This document shows, piece by piece, positions 1 through 7,307 of a DNA stretch of 14,550 nt. The DNA lies in assembly GCA_035604215.1 (NCBI GenBank), contig DATNIW010000108.1:1-14550 (forward strand), read 5' to 3'. The position numbers and the translations under genes are program-made. The stretch's first letter is position 1; every line of letters starts with the position of its first letter. The notes beneath the pieces are model-generated. The model made no database searches. It was not told where the DNA came from and saw only the letters and a program-made list of their open reading frames with translations. Source of the stretch: UBA5070 sp035604215 (lineage in GTDB: Bacteria > Fibrobacterota > Fibrobacteria > UBA5070).

Positions 1-623
1 GGCTTGCTCCCGAAGAAACCCCGGTAGGCGGAAAGTGGCGAGGGGTGGACGGAGGCGATCACCCCGTGGCGGGAAAGATCGACCCGTTCCGTCTTCTTCC
101 GGGCGGGCGATCCCCAGAGGATGAAGACCATGGGCTCCGGGCGCTGGGCCAAAAGCTCCACGATGCGGTCCGTGAATTTCTCCCACCCCTTGCCTTGATG
201 GGACAAGGGCTGGCCGGCCCGAACCGTGAGACAGGTGTTCAGAAGGAGTACTCCCCGGGAGGCCCAATGCTCCAGGCTCCCGTGGGCTGGAATGGGCAAG
301 CCCAGGTCGTCGTGCCATTCCTGGTGGATGTTGACCAGCGAGGGGGGCTTGGGAACTCCCGGAGGCACCGAAAATGAAAGGCCGTGGGCCTGTCCAGGCC
401 CGTGGTAGGGATCCTGCCCGAGGATCACCGCCCGCACCGATTCGAAGGGGGTCGAGTCCAGCGCCGCGAAGATCCGGGAGCCGGGTGGGTAGATGGTGGC
501 TCCGGCGGTCTTCTCCCCTTGGAGGAAGATCTTGAGGTCGGCGAACCAATCCGTGTCGAAGGTCTCCTGGAGACGGGAGCGCCAGCTTTCGTGGAGTCGG
601 GGGCGAACGGTCGCTTCGGCCAT
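1..623 (-). CDS. ung: Uracil-DNA glycosylase, family 1 (3' end cut by window)
   Basis: Removes uracil from DNA to start base-excision repair; cytoplasmic, monomeric. The reading frame gives 207 residues before the left edge. The family 1 signature GQDPYHGPGQAHGLSFSV spans residues 69-86, and its Asp71 matches the catalytic water-activating aspartate. LLLNTCLTV follows at about 127-135. The second active-site motif HPSPLSAYRGFFG lies at 193-205, with His193 matching the catalytic histidine. WGSPARKK (170-177) is also typical. Family members are about 220-230 residues, so only the last 15-25 are missing. The ATG at 623 is the first possible ATG, because an in-frame TAG lies 12 nt upstream. No good Shine-Dalgarno precedes it; the nearest purine run is about 20 nt away. 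It is transcribed divergently from tkt across a 64-nt gap. Confidence 0.96.
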   Translation of the reverse strand, partial: MAEATVRPRLHESWRSRLQETFDTDWFADLKIFLQGEKTAGATIYPPGSRIFAALDSTPFESVRAVILGQDPYHGPGQAHGLSFSVPPGVPKPPSLVNIHQEWHDDLGLPIPAHGSLEHWASRGVLLLNTCLTVRAGQPLSHQGKGWEKFTDRIVELLAQRPEPMVFILWGSPARKKTERVDLSRHGVIASVHPSPLSAYRGFFGSK

Positions 624-672
624 GTACGCAATCTAGGCGAGGTCCCCCCACCGCGTCCGGCCCGACCAACTT

Positions 673-678
673 TATAAG
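673..678 (+). promoter_or_regulatory. Candidate -10 box (TATAAG) of tkt
   Basis: In the 64-nt gap between divergent ung and tkt the only AT-rich stretch is AACTTTATAAGTT (668-680), a 5-bp inverted repeat with a 3-nt centre. It contains TATAAG, one mismatch from TATAAT. It ends only 9 nt before the tkt ATG, so transcription would begin at or next to the start codon and the mRNA would be nearly leaderless. No convincing -35 is visible. The call rests on composition and position alone. Confidence 0.3.
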
Positions 679-687
679 TTCCGAGGC

Positions 688-2760
688 ATGAAATTCGATC
701 TCGAACTCCTGCGCCGAGGCGCCGACAACATCCGCTGGCTTTCCGCCTCCATGCCCCAGGCGGCCAACAGCGGCCATCCCGGCGGCCCCATGGGCGGGGC
801 GGACTACGTCCACCTCCTGTACTCCGAATATCTGGTGTACGACCCCGACGATCCCGAGTGGACGGAACGCGACCGGTTCTTCCTGGATCCCGGCCACATG
901 AGCGCGCTGTTGTATTCCACGCTCGCGACCACCGGCAAGTATTCCACGGAGGATCTGTCCCAGTTCCGCCGCTGGGGTTCGCACACTCCGGGTCACCCCG
1001 AACACGATGTCCACCACGGGGTGGAGAACACCTCGGGTCCCCTGGGACAAGGGCACGCCTTCGGGCTCGGCGCCGCCATCGCCGAGCGCTTCCTCGCCGA
1101 GCGCTTCGGGGAGTGGCTGGCCCACAAGACCTACATCTACATCTCCGACGGAGGCGTGCAGGAGGAGATCTCCCAGGGCGTCGGACGCATCGCCGGGCAT
1201 CTCGCGCTCTCCAACATCGTGATGTTCTACGACTCGAATCGGATCCAGTTGTCCACCCGCACCGCGGACACGACTTCGGAAGACACGGCGGCCAAATACC
1301 GCTCCTGGGGCTGGAAGGTCCTGGAGGTCCAGGGAGACGATTTCATCGGGATGCGCGCCGCGCTGGACCAGGCCGTGGCCGAAACCCACGCGCCCACCCT
1401 GATCCTGGGTCACACCACCATGGGGAAGGGCGCGCGCCGCGCGGACGGTTCCATCTGGGAAAACGACAACAAGCAGCACGGCTCCCCGCTGGGGAAGGAA
1501 GCGACCGACGCCACCGTGAAGGCGCTGGGCGGCGATCCGTCCAATCCCTTCCAGATCCTGCCCGAAGTGTTGGCCGGACAGAAGGCCCGCCAACAGGAGC
1601 TGCGGGGCATCGTGGCCGAGCGCCGAAAGGGCAAGGCCGAATGGACTGCGACCCATCCGGACAAGGCCGCCCTCTACGCCAAATTCTTCGCGCTGGGTCC
1701 CTGGGACGTGGGCTGGGACGACATCGCCTTCGGTCCGGGAATGGCCAGCCGGAATTCGTCGGCGAAGGTGCTGGAGCGCCTCGCCGAACGGGTTCCCAAC
1801 ATCGTGGCCATCTCGGCCGACCTCGCCGATTCCGACAAGAGCGAGGCCTTCCTGAAGAAGACCGGCTTCTTCCAGCGGAGGGACTTCTCGGGCGCCTTCC
1901 TGCAGGCAGGGGTTTCCGAACTCACCATGGCCGCGATCGCCGTGGGATTGTCGCTGCACGGTGGGGTCCAACCCGTCTGCTCGACCTTCTTCGCCTTCTC
2001 CGACTACATGAAGCCCGTCCTGCGGCTGGCCGCCCTCCAGGAAACGAGGACCATCTTCTTCTGGACCCACGACAGTTTCCGCGTGGGAGAGGACGGGCCC
2101 ACCCACCAGCCCGTGGAGCAGGAAACCCAGTTGCGGCTCTTGGAACAGGTGAAGAACCTCTCCGGACGGCGGTCCTTCCTGGTGCTGCGACCTGGCGACT
2201 CCGAGGAGGTCCGGCAGGCCTGGAAGGCCGCCATCGAAAACCAACTGGGGCCCACCGGCCTGGTCTTTTCCCGACAGGACCTGATCGACCTTCCCTGCGA
2301 CGGCGGCGACCGCAAGGCCAATGCCCGGGGACTCCTGCGCGGCGGGTACGTGGTGTCGGGCGGCTCCGGCAATCCGGACCTGGTGCTTTTGGCCAACGGT
2401 TCCGAGCTCGGACTGGCCCACCAGACCGCGGAGATCCTTCGCGGGGAAGGTGTTTCCGTCCAGGTCTCGAGCATTCCGTCCATCGGACTGTTCCTGGAGC
2501 AGGAGACGTCCCATCGCGAGCAGGTCCTGCCTCCCGGCAGGCCGGTTCTCGCCCTGACAGCGGGTCTGCCTTCGGTGTTCCGTGGCCTGGAGGGACCCCT
2601 TGGCGAGGTTTTCGGCATGACGAGGTTCGGAGCCTCCGCCAATTTCAAGATCCTGGACGAGAAGTTCGGATTCACGCCCGCAGCCACCGTGGAGCGCGCC
2701 CGGGCCCTGCTTGGGGACCAGCCGCACCGCAGAACCATCCTGAGAAAGCTTTTCGGTTAA
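688..2760 (+). CDS. tkt: Transketolase
   Basis: Thiamine-diphosphate enzyme that moves two-carbon ketol units between sugar phosphates in the non-oxidative pentose phosphate pathway. At 690 residues it is full length and carries all three domains. Expected active-site residues are visible: His30 (SGHPGG), His70 (DPGHMS), GPLGQGH at 117-123, His264 (KQHGSPLG), Glu411 (GVSELTM, the glutamate that protonates the cofactor), and His461 and His473 (THDSFRVGEDGPTHQPVEQ). The cofactor/Mg motif reads ISDGG (152-156, Asp154), with Asn184 in YDSN. The usual GDG is therefore replaced by SDG, a form I recall from Bacteroidetes-type transketolases. The ATG at 688 has GAGG only 1 nt away, too close for a normal ribosome site. 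The gene is divergent from ung. A lipoprotein gene follows 43 nt after the stop with no clear terminator between them. Confidence 0.96.
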   Translation: MKFDLELLRRGADNIRWLSASMPQAANSGHPGGPMGGADYVHLLYSEYLVYDPDDPEWTERDRFFLDPGHMSALLYSTLATTGKYSTEDLSQFRRWGSHTPGHPEHDVHHGVENTSGPLGQGHAFGLGAAIAERFLAERFGEWLAHKTYIYISDGGVQEEISQGVGRIAGHLALSNIVMFYDSNRIQLSTRTADTTSEDTAAKYRSWGWKVLEVQGDDFIGMRAALDQAVAETHAPTLILGHTTMGKGARRADGSIWENDNKQHGSPLGKEATDATVKALGGDPSNPFQILPEVLAGQKARQQELRGIVAERRKGKAEWTATHPDKAALYAKFFALGPWDVGWDDIAFGPGMASRNSSAKVLERLAERVPNIVAISADLADSDKSEAFLKKTGFFQRRDFSGAFLQAGVSELTMAAIAVGLSLHGGVQPVCSTFFAFSDYMKPVLRLAALQETRTIFFWTHDSFRVGEDGPTHQPVEQETQLRLLEQVKNLSGRRSFLVLRPGDSEEVRQAWKAAIENQLGPTGLVFSRQDLIDLPCDGGDRKANARGLLRGGYVVSGGSGNPDLVLLANGSELGLAHQTAEILRGEGVSVQVSSIPSIGLFLEQETSHREQVLPPGRPVLALTAGLPSVFRGLEGPLGEVFGMTRFGASANFKILDEKFGFTPAATVERARALLGDQPHRRTILRKLFG

Positions 2761-2803
2761 AAACGACCCGCGAGTCCGACGGCCAGACCCCATTTTGGGG
2801 GGC

Positions 2804-3391
2804 ATGGCTCGTCGGTCCGTTGTGCTATTGCTGTGCGCTTTCGCCCTGTCGCCCTTTTTCGCGGGCTGCGCTTCCCATACGGCCAGTCGTGCCGGGGAAG
2901 CTCCACCGAGCCCTTCCCCCTCCCCCGCGAAAGCGGCCGGACACGACTCGGTTGCGGTGGCCCCGCCGACTGCTCCCGTCGCCCATCCGGATTCCACCAG
3001 CCCGGAGGCCAGGCCTCAGGTGGTGGTGGAGGGGATCGACTTCACCGGTGTGCGGACCCGCCTGATCCCCCATGTGATGAGCCGGGGCTGGATGCTTTCG
3101 GTGAACAAGAGCGACAGCATCGAATTCGTCCGCCCCGCCGTTCCGGAACTTTCCCAGGCGATCTTCGGTGTCGTTCCTCCCCGGGGGAGTCGGGTCTGCC
3201 TGCGATTTCGGCTGACCGCCGTGCCCAACGGAACACGGATCGAAATCGTCGGCCATCTCCTCGGTCGTTCCGGTCCCCTTCCGTATCGAGCCTCCGCGGA
3301 TGTCCTGGCCGCCAATCTCGACGATCTGCGCCACGATCTCCTGACCGCGCCGGTTTCCACGGATCCCCAGGTCGATCGGGTCGCCAAGTAG
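2804..3391 (+). CDS. Putative outer-membrane lipoprotein, family not recognised
   Basis: A 195-residue protein I cannot assign to a family. The N-terminus is a lipoprotein signal: MARRS, a hydrophobic stretch at about 6-19, and the lipobox FAGC ending at Cys22. Phe at -3 is less usual than Leu. Residue +2 is Ala, which under the Enterobacterial rule would not retain it in the inner membrane. A Pro/Ser/Ala-rich linker follows (about 30-70; PPSPSPSPAKAAG is part). A compact domain of about 110 residues then contains GWMLSVNKSDSIEFVRP, VCLRFRLTAVPNGTRIEIVG and a polar C-terminus. The alternating strands and turns suggest a small alpha/beta domain. I chose the ATG at 2804; a TTG three codons upstream (2795) is possible. 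A CCCCA-TTT-TGGGG hairpin (2788-2800) sits just before it. The position 43 nt after tkt suggests co-transcription. No function is proposed. Confidence 0.75.
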   Translation: MARRSVVLLLCAFALSPFFAGCASHTASRAGEAPPSPSPSPAKAAGHDSVAVAPPTAPVAHPDSTSPEARPQVVVEGIDFTGVRTRLIPHVMSRGWMLSVNKSDSIEFVRPAVPELSQAIFGVVPPRGSRVCLRFRLTAVPNGTRIEIVGHLLGRSGPLPYRASADVLAANLDDLRHDLLTAPVSTDPQVDRVAK

Positions 3392-3446
3392 GTCCGATTC
3401 GCCTCGGCGGGCGTCGACCAAGCCCGGGCATCCATTCCGTTGCGGC

Positions 3447-3454
3447 TACCTTTG
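3447..3454 (+). promoter_or_regulatory. Candidate -7 box (TACCTTTG) upstream of aroC
   Basis: The 71-nt gap between the lipoprotein and aroC contains TACCTTTG, a full match to the TAnnTTTG element known from Bacteroidetes promoters. It ends 8 nt before the aroC ATG. There is no Shine-Dalgarno in front of aroC, which would fit a very short or absent leader. No TTG sits at the expected distance upstream, so the promoter would be incomplete. One 8-mer match can arise by chance. Confidence 0.25.
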
Positions 3455-3462
3455 CCGGGCAT

Positions 3463-4575
3463 ATGGGCAACGTTCTCGGGCGCATCCTGCGCCTTTCCAC
3501 ATTCGGGGAAAGCCACGGTCCGGCCGTGGGGTGCATCGTCGATGGCCTGCCCTCGGGTCTGCCCGTCGTGGTCGCGGACATCCAAAGGGATCTGGACCGT
3601 CGCCGGCCGGGGCAGAACAAGCTCACCACCCAGCGCAAGGAAGAAGATCGGGTGGAGATCCTGTCCGGGGTCTTCCAGGGATGCGCGACGGGGACTCCGC
3701 TGGCCATGCTGGTGCACAACACCGACCAGCGCTCGGGCGACTACTCCGAGATGGAAAACCTGTACCGCCCTTCCCACGCGGACCTCGCCTACGACCTGAA
3801 GTTCGGGTTTCGGGACCATCGGGGCGGCGGCAGGTCCAGCGTGCGCGAGAGCATCGCCCGGGTGGCGGCGGGTGCCCTCGCCAAACGGCTCCTGCGCGAA
3901 GTGGCAGGGACTCGGATCCTCGCCTGGGTGGAATCGGTGGAGACGGTCGATGCGCATGTGGATCCGGATTCCGTCACCGAAGAGGCCATCGAGGCCAGCC
4001 TGGTGCGCTGTCCCGACCCGGAAGCATCCAAGGCCATGGAGGCCGCGATCCTGCGCGCCCGCGGCGACGGGGACTCCGTGGGCGGAGTGGTGCGGTTGCG
4101 CGTGGATTCTCCTCCGGTGGGGATCGGGGAACCCGTCTTCGACCGGCTGGAGGCGGAATTGGCCAAGGCCATGCTCTCGATTCCCGCCACCAAGGGGTTC
4201 GAGATCGGCTCCGGCTTCGCCGGGTCGCGTTTGCGCGGCTCCATCCACAACGATCCGTTGGCGGTGCGGGAGGGACGGCCGGTCCTGACGAAGAACGATT
4301 CCGGCGGGATCCAGGGCGGAATTTCCGTGGGCGCACCCATCGACGCGCGCATCGCCTTCAAGCCCACGGCCACCATCGCGAGCCCCCAGAAGACCCTGGA
4401 CCGGGACTACCACGAGGCGACCCTCGCCGCCCGCGGTCGCCACGACCCCTGCGTCGTGGCCCGCGCCGTGCCCATCGTGGAAGCCATGGCTGCGCTGGTG
4501 CTGGCCGATGCGTTCCTGCTGCAACGATCCCGCGGTGGACTCTTCCCCCCGCCCGAACCGGAGGATCTTGCGTGA
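3463..4575 (+). CDS. aroC: Chorismate synthase
   Basis: Converts 5-enolpyruvylshikimate-3-phosphate to chorismate using reduced FMN, the last step of the shikimate pathway to aromatic amino acids and other aromatics. The protein has 370 residues, a normal length. All three family signatures are present: GESHGPAVGCIVDG (15-28, His18 likely catalytic), the RPSHADLAYD region with the second active-site histidine (about His105), DHRGGGRSSVRESIARVAAGA (118-138), and RHDPCVVARAVPIVEAMAAL near the C-terminus. The start MGNVLGRILRLSTFGESHG is the canonical N-terminus, so the longer upstream open frame is not used. The stop overlaps the GTG start of the next gene by 4 nt (GTGA), so the two are translationally coupled. 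Confidence 0.97.
   Translation: MGNVLGRILRLSTFGESHGPAVGCIVDGLPSGLPVVVADIQRDLDRRRPGQNKLTTQRKEEDRVEILSGVFQGCATGTPLAMLVHNTDQRSGDYSEMENLYRPSHADLAYDLKFGFRDHRGGGRSSVRESIARVAAGALAKRLLREVAGTRILAWVESVETVDAHVDPDSVTEEAIEASLVRCPDPEASKAMEAAILRARGDGDSVGGVVRLRVDSPPVGIGEPVFDRLEAELAKAMLSIPATKGFEIGSGFAGSRLRGSIHNDPLAVREGRPVLTKNDSGGIQGGISVGAPIDARIAFKPTATIASPQKTLDRDYHEATLAARGRHDPCVVARAVPIVEAMAALVLADAFLLQRSRGGLFPPPEPEDLA
4560..4564 (+). promoter_or_regulatory. Ribosome binding site GGAGG of the amidase gene
   Basis: GGAGG lies 7 nt before the GTG at 4572, inside the end of aroC. It fixes that GTG as the start and is one of the few good Shine-Dalgarno sequences in the window. Confidence 0.7.
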
Positions 4576-5438
4576 GCCTCCCCCTGCGCATCGCCCTGTG
4601 CCAGCACCAGGCCGACGAGGACCCCGAGATCTGCTGGGAACGATTCGAGGAGCAGGCCGAGGAGGCCGCCCGCCTGGGCGCCACCCTGATCGTCTCCCAG
4701 GAGCTTTTCCTGGCCCCCTACTTCTGTCAGGGCCAGGAGACCGGCGCCTTCGACCGGGCCGAGGCGGTCCCGGGTCCCGCCACGGAGCGGTTGCAGGAAC
4801 TGTCGCGTCGGCTCGGGTGTGTCGTGGTCGGATCGCTGTTCGAGAAACGCGCGCCCGGGCTCTTCCACAACACCGCGGTGGTCTGCGATGCCGACGGATC
4901 GCTCGCGGGCATCTACCGCAAGATGCACATCCCGCAGGACCCCGGGTTCGACGAGAAGTTCTACTTCGCCCCCGGAGATCTGGGATTCCAGGCCTTCGAC
5001 ACCGCGGTGGGACGCGTGGGTGTCCTGATCTGCTGGGACCAGTGGTTTCCCGAGGCCGCAAGGCTCACCGCCTTGCAGGGTGCGGAAGTCATCCTGTACC
5101 CCACCGCCATCGGCTGGGACGACCTGGAAGACCGCGAGGTGCGCCCGGTGCAGTACCAGGCTTGGCAGACGACCATGCGCGCCCACGCCATCGCCAACGG
5201 CGTGTTCGTGGCCGCCTCCAATCGGATCGGCCGCGAAGGTCGGCTCGAATTCTGGGGGGGGTCCTTCGTGGCCGATCCGGAAGGCCGAATCCTGCACCAG
5301 TCCTCGCACGGCGGACCCGAGATGGCGGTGGTGGACTGTCCTCGCGACCGGATCGGCAAGGTCCGCCAGGTCTGGCCATTCCTCCGCGATCGACGCATCG
5401 ACGCCTACGAGGGGCTTCTGGACCTTTGGGGCAGGTAG
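4572..5438 (+). CDS. aguB: N-carbamoylputrescine amidase (nitrilase superfamily)
   Basis: Predicted to hydrolyse N-carbamoylputrescine to putrescine, CO2 and ammonia in the arginine-agmatine route to polyamines. The 288-residue protein shows the nitrilase-superfamily triad: Glu44 (SQELFLAPYFCQ), Lys117 (YRKMHIPQDPGF) and Cys154 (ICWDQWFPE). The stretches PYFCQ, HIPQDPGFDEKFYF, YPTAIGW, WQTTMRAHAIANG and NRIGREG agree with bacterial and plant N-carbamoylputrescine amidases more than with other carbon-nitrogen hydrolases. The GTG start is supported by GGAGG 7 nt upstream and a GTGA overlap with aroC. The usual partner, agmatine deiminase (aguA), is not in the window. The stop is 12 nt from the stop of a convergent gene. 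The exact substrate is inferred from similarity; the superfamily is certain. Confidence 0.9.
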   Translation: MSLPLRIALCQHQADEDPEICWERFEEQAEEAARLGATLIVSQELFLAPYFCQGQETGAFDRAEAVPGPATERLQELSRRLGCVVVGSLFEKRAPGLFHNTAVVCDADGSLAGIYRKMHIPQDPGFDEKFYFAPGDLGFQAFDTAVGRVGVLICWDQWFPEAARLTALQGAEVILYPTAIGWDDLEDREVRPVQYQAWQTTMRAHAIANGVFVAASNRIGREGRLEFWGGSFVADPEGRILHQSSHGGPEMAVVDCPRDRIGKVRQVWPFLRDRRIDAYEGLLDLWGR

Positions 5439-5450
5439 GACACTAGGATA

Positions 5451-7307
5451 CTAGGGCGCGAAACGGCGCTCCTGGTATTGCCGAAGGCTGGACACGGGGC
5501 GGCCGGGCGCACCGGGCGGCAGGCGCAGAAGGAATTTGCCCACGGTTTCTCCCGGTTCGCGCAGGTGGCCGGCGCGGCGCAAGCGGGCCTCGGCAGATTC
5601 CAGGCGCCTTCGCCAATCGTTGGAGGGATCGGTCGCCGCTTCGGGATCGCGCCTACCCCGGACCAGGAACAGGACGAGGGCGGCGATGGCGATCCCGCCC
5701 CCCCAGATCCCCCATCGGCCTCCGACCTCGCCGTTTCCGATCCGGTCGTCGAGACGGGAACGCCAATTTCCGTCCCTGAACCCGTGCCAAAGGATCTGGA
5801 GTCGTCCGTCCAGGTTCTGGATCCATCGGGTCCAGATGCCCGCCCGCCGGAAGGTGGGCCGGTCCGAAGGGGGCGTGGGGTCGAAAGGCATCCATCCGCG
5901 TCGCGGATCCAGGACCAGCACCCAGGCGTGGGCATTGGAGCGGCGGAAGGTCCAGGTTCCGCGCGCATCCCCGTCCGGATAGGCGTAGCCGGTCGCGTAG
6001 CGGGCGGGAACCCCCGCCCTGCGCAAGAGGAGCACGGCCGCGGTGGCGAAGTACTCGCAGTATCCGCGTCGCTCCCGGAGGAACCGGCGCACGGGATCTT
6101 CGCCCCGGGCCCACCCCGGGGCCAGCGTGTAGCGGAAGGACCGGGCGAACCACGAGGAGATCGCTTTGGACAGATTCCGACTGCCATGATCTCCGGAGTC
6201 CGGAGCGCATTCCGTCAGCGTCGAATCCAGGAGTCCCCCCAGGGAACGCGGAACGGCGAGATCCGAGGGCGTCGTGGAGGTGTCCGTTCCGGTGTCCGCA
6301 TACCACCAGATTCCACGTCCCCTGTCGGCATCCGCCGACAGCACCGAGCCGGTGGGAAATCCCATGGCCGTATCGCCGACCACGGCTTCGCAGGCGGTCC
6401 GTGGGGGAAGTGGCAGATACCCTTCGGTGGGCACGGCCAACCGGATCCAGCCCGAAGGAACGCTCCCGGGATCGCGGCCGTCCCTGCAGAAGACCGTCGC
6501 ATCGCCCAGGTTCCTCGGCGAAGCCAGGGGACGACCGCGTCCTTGCGTGCGCCAGGAACCCGCTCCGTAGACGTCCCGCACCATGCCCGTCAGGAAGGTG
6601 GGAGCGTGGGCGGAACAGGCGCGGGCCACGACCTCCTGGTCCCTCCCATCCCATTCGTCGGCGAAGGAACCCAGCAGCATGACGGGTGAAAATCCCTTGA
6701 GCGACCGGGGGGAGGCCATCCACCGTCCGTGCGGGGAGATCAAGCCCAGAACGAGAGGCCCTCCGCTCCAGAAGAGCAGGGACAGGGCCACGACCACGCC
6801 CAGGGCCGGGACGATGCGCCGGTCCGGGCGCCGGATCTCGCGTGACGTGTCCGATCCCCGCCCAAGGAGAAGCACGAGCAGAGCGGTCTGGAGGATCGTC
6901 GCTCCGAAGGACCAAGGGGAATGCGCGGGCCCGGAGAGGACCTGCGCGGCGAACGCCGTCCAACCGGCGTGCGCCGGCCGGGTGGAACGTCCCACCGAGC
7001 CCGCCTGCAGGACGGAAAGGCAGGCGAAGTACCATCCAGGCACGATGCCCAGGTCTTCCCAACCGACTCGGGCTGTCCGCGGGCTGGACAGTTGGAGCGC
7101 GAAGGCCGCCAGGAAGGGGAGTGCCAGAGCGTAGACCGACCAGCGCGGGAGGGGCCATGGCCTGGGACGGAGCGGGATGATCGCAAGCGCCGCGAGGCTT
7201 GCCAGGGACGGAACCCAGAGGGGCCCCCGCAGGGAAAGTTCGGCGACGGCCAGCGCGGCCACGGCCCAGGACGGTAGCCAGTCCCTGGGGGTCCATTTGC
7301 CGCTCAA
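5451..7307 (-). CDS. Membrane transglutaminase-like protein (TGase core)
   Basis: A 618-residue protein, last gene of the moxR-DUF58 module. The N-terminal third has about five or six hydrophobic segments (near 12-27, 30-46, 56-73, 88-103, 133-149, 165-190). A large, presumably periplasmic domain follows, with a transglutaminase-like cysteine-protease core. Cys417 in RRGYCEYFATAAVLLLRRAG, His460 in SNAHAW and Asp476 in PFDPTPP form the triad. One further membrane segment (about 533-551) precedes a short cytoplasmic tail with a helical, charged stretch. This architecture is that of TgpA-like DUF3488/DUF4129 proteins. The start is taken as TTG at 7307: it forms a TTGA overlap with the DUF58 stop, and the nearby ATG is out of frame. 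GGGGCGG about 9 nt upstream could serve as ribosome site. In this family the core may cut or cross-link peptides; the substrate is unknown. Confidence 0.88.
   Translation of the reverse strand: MSGKWTPRDWLPSWAVAALAVAELSLRGPLWVPSLASLAALAIIPLRPRPWPLPRWSVYALALPFLAAFALQLSSPRTARVGWEDLGIVPGWYFACLSVLQAGSVGRSTRPAHAGWTAFAAQVLSGPAHSPWSFGATILQTALLVLLLGRGSDTSREIRRPDRRIVPALGVVVALSLLFWSGGPLVLGLISPHGRWMASPRSLKGFSPVMLLGSFADEWDGRDQEVVARACSAHAPTFLTGMVRDVYGAGSWRTQGRGRPLASPRNLGDATVFCRDGRDPGSVPSGWIRLAVPTEGYLPLPPRTACEAVVGDTAMGFPTGSVLSADADRGRGIWWYADTGTDTSTTPSDLAVPRSLGGLLDSTLTECAPDSGDHGSRNLSKAISSWFARSFRYTLAPGWARGEDPVRRFLRERRGYCEYFATAAVLLLRRAGVPARYATGYAYPDGDARGTWTFRRSNAHAWVLVLDPRRGWMPFDPTPPSDRPTFRRAGIWTRWIQNLDGRLQILWHGFRDGNWRSRLDDRIGNGEVGGRWGIWGGGIAIAALVLFLVRGRRDPEAATDPSNDWRRRLESAEARLRRAGHLREPGETVGKFLLRLPPGAPGRPVSSLRQYQERRFAP

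Noticed and set aside
45..377. Plus-strand 110-codon frame at the left edge
   Set aside because: It lies antisense to the ung reading frame, whose motifs are unmistakable.
2788..2800. CCCCA-TTT-TGGGG hairpin as a tkt terminator
   Set aside because: The stem is only 5 bp and is followed by GGC rather than a T-run; it sits against the lipoprotein start instead.
858..3065. 735-codon plus-strand frame inside tkt and the lipoprotein
   Set aside because: Low-complexity Arg/Gly/Pro/His translation in a shifted frame of a clear transketolase gene; a shadow of GC bias.
3016..5061. 681-codon open frame on the minus strand across the lipoprotein, aroC and the amidase
   Set aside because: It runs opposite well-recognised genes, its translation is full of Arg/Pro/Gly with no domain, and long antisense frames are expected where third positions are mostly G or C.
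5478..6689. 403-codon plus-strand frame opposite the transglutaminase gene
   Set aside because: Antisense to a gene with an intact Cys-His-Asp core and membrane segments; no recognisable motifs of its own.
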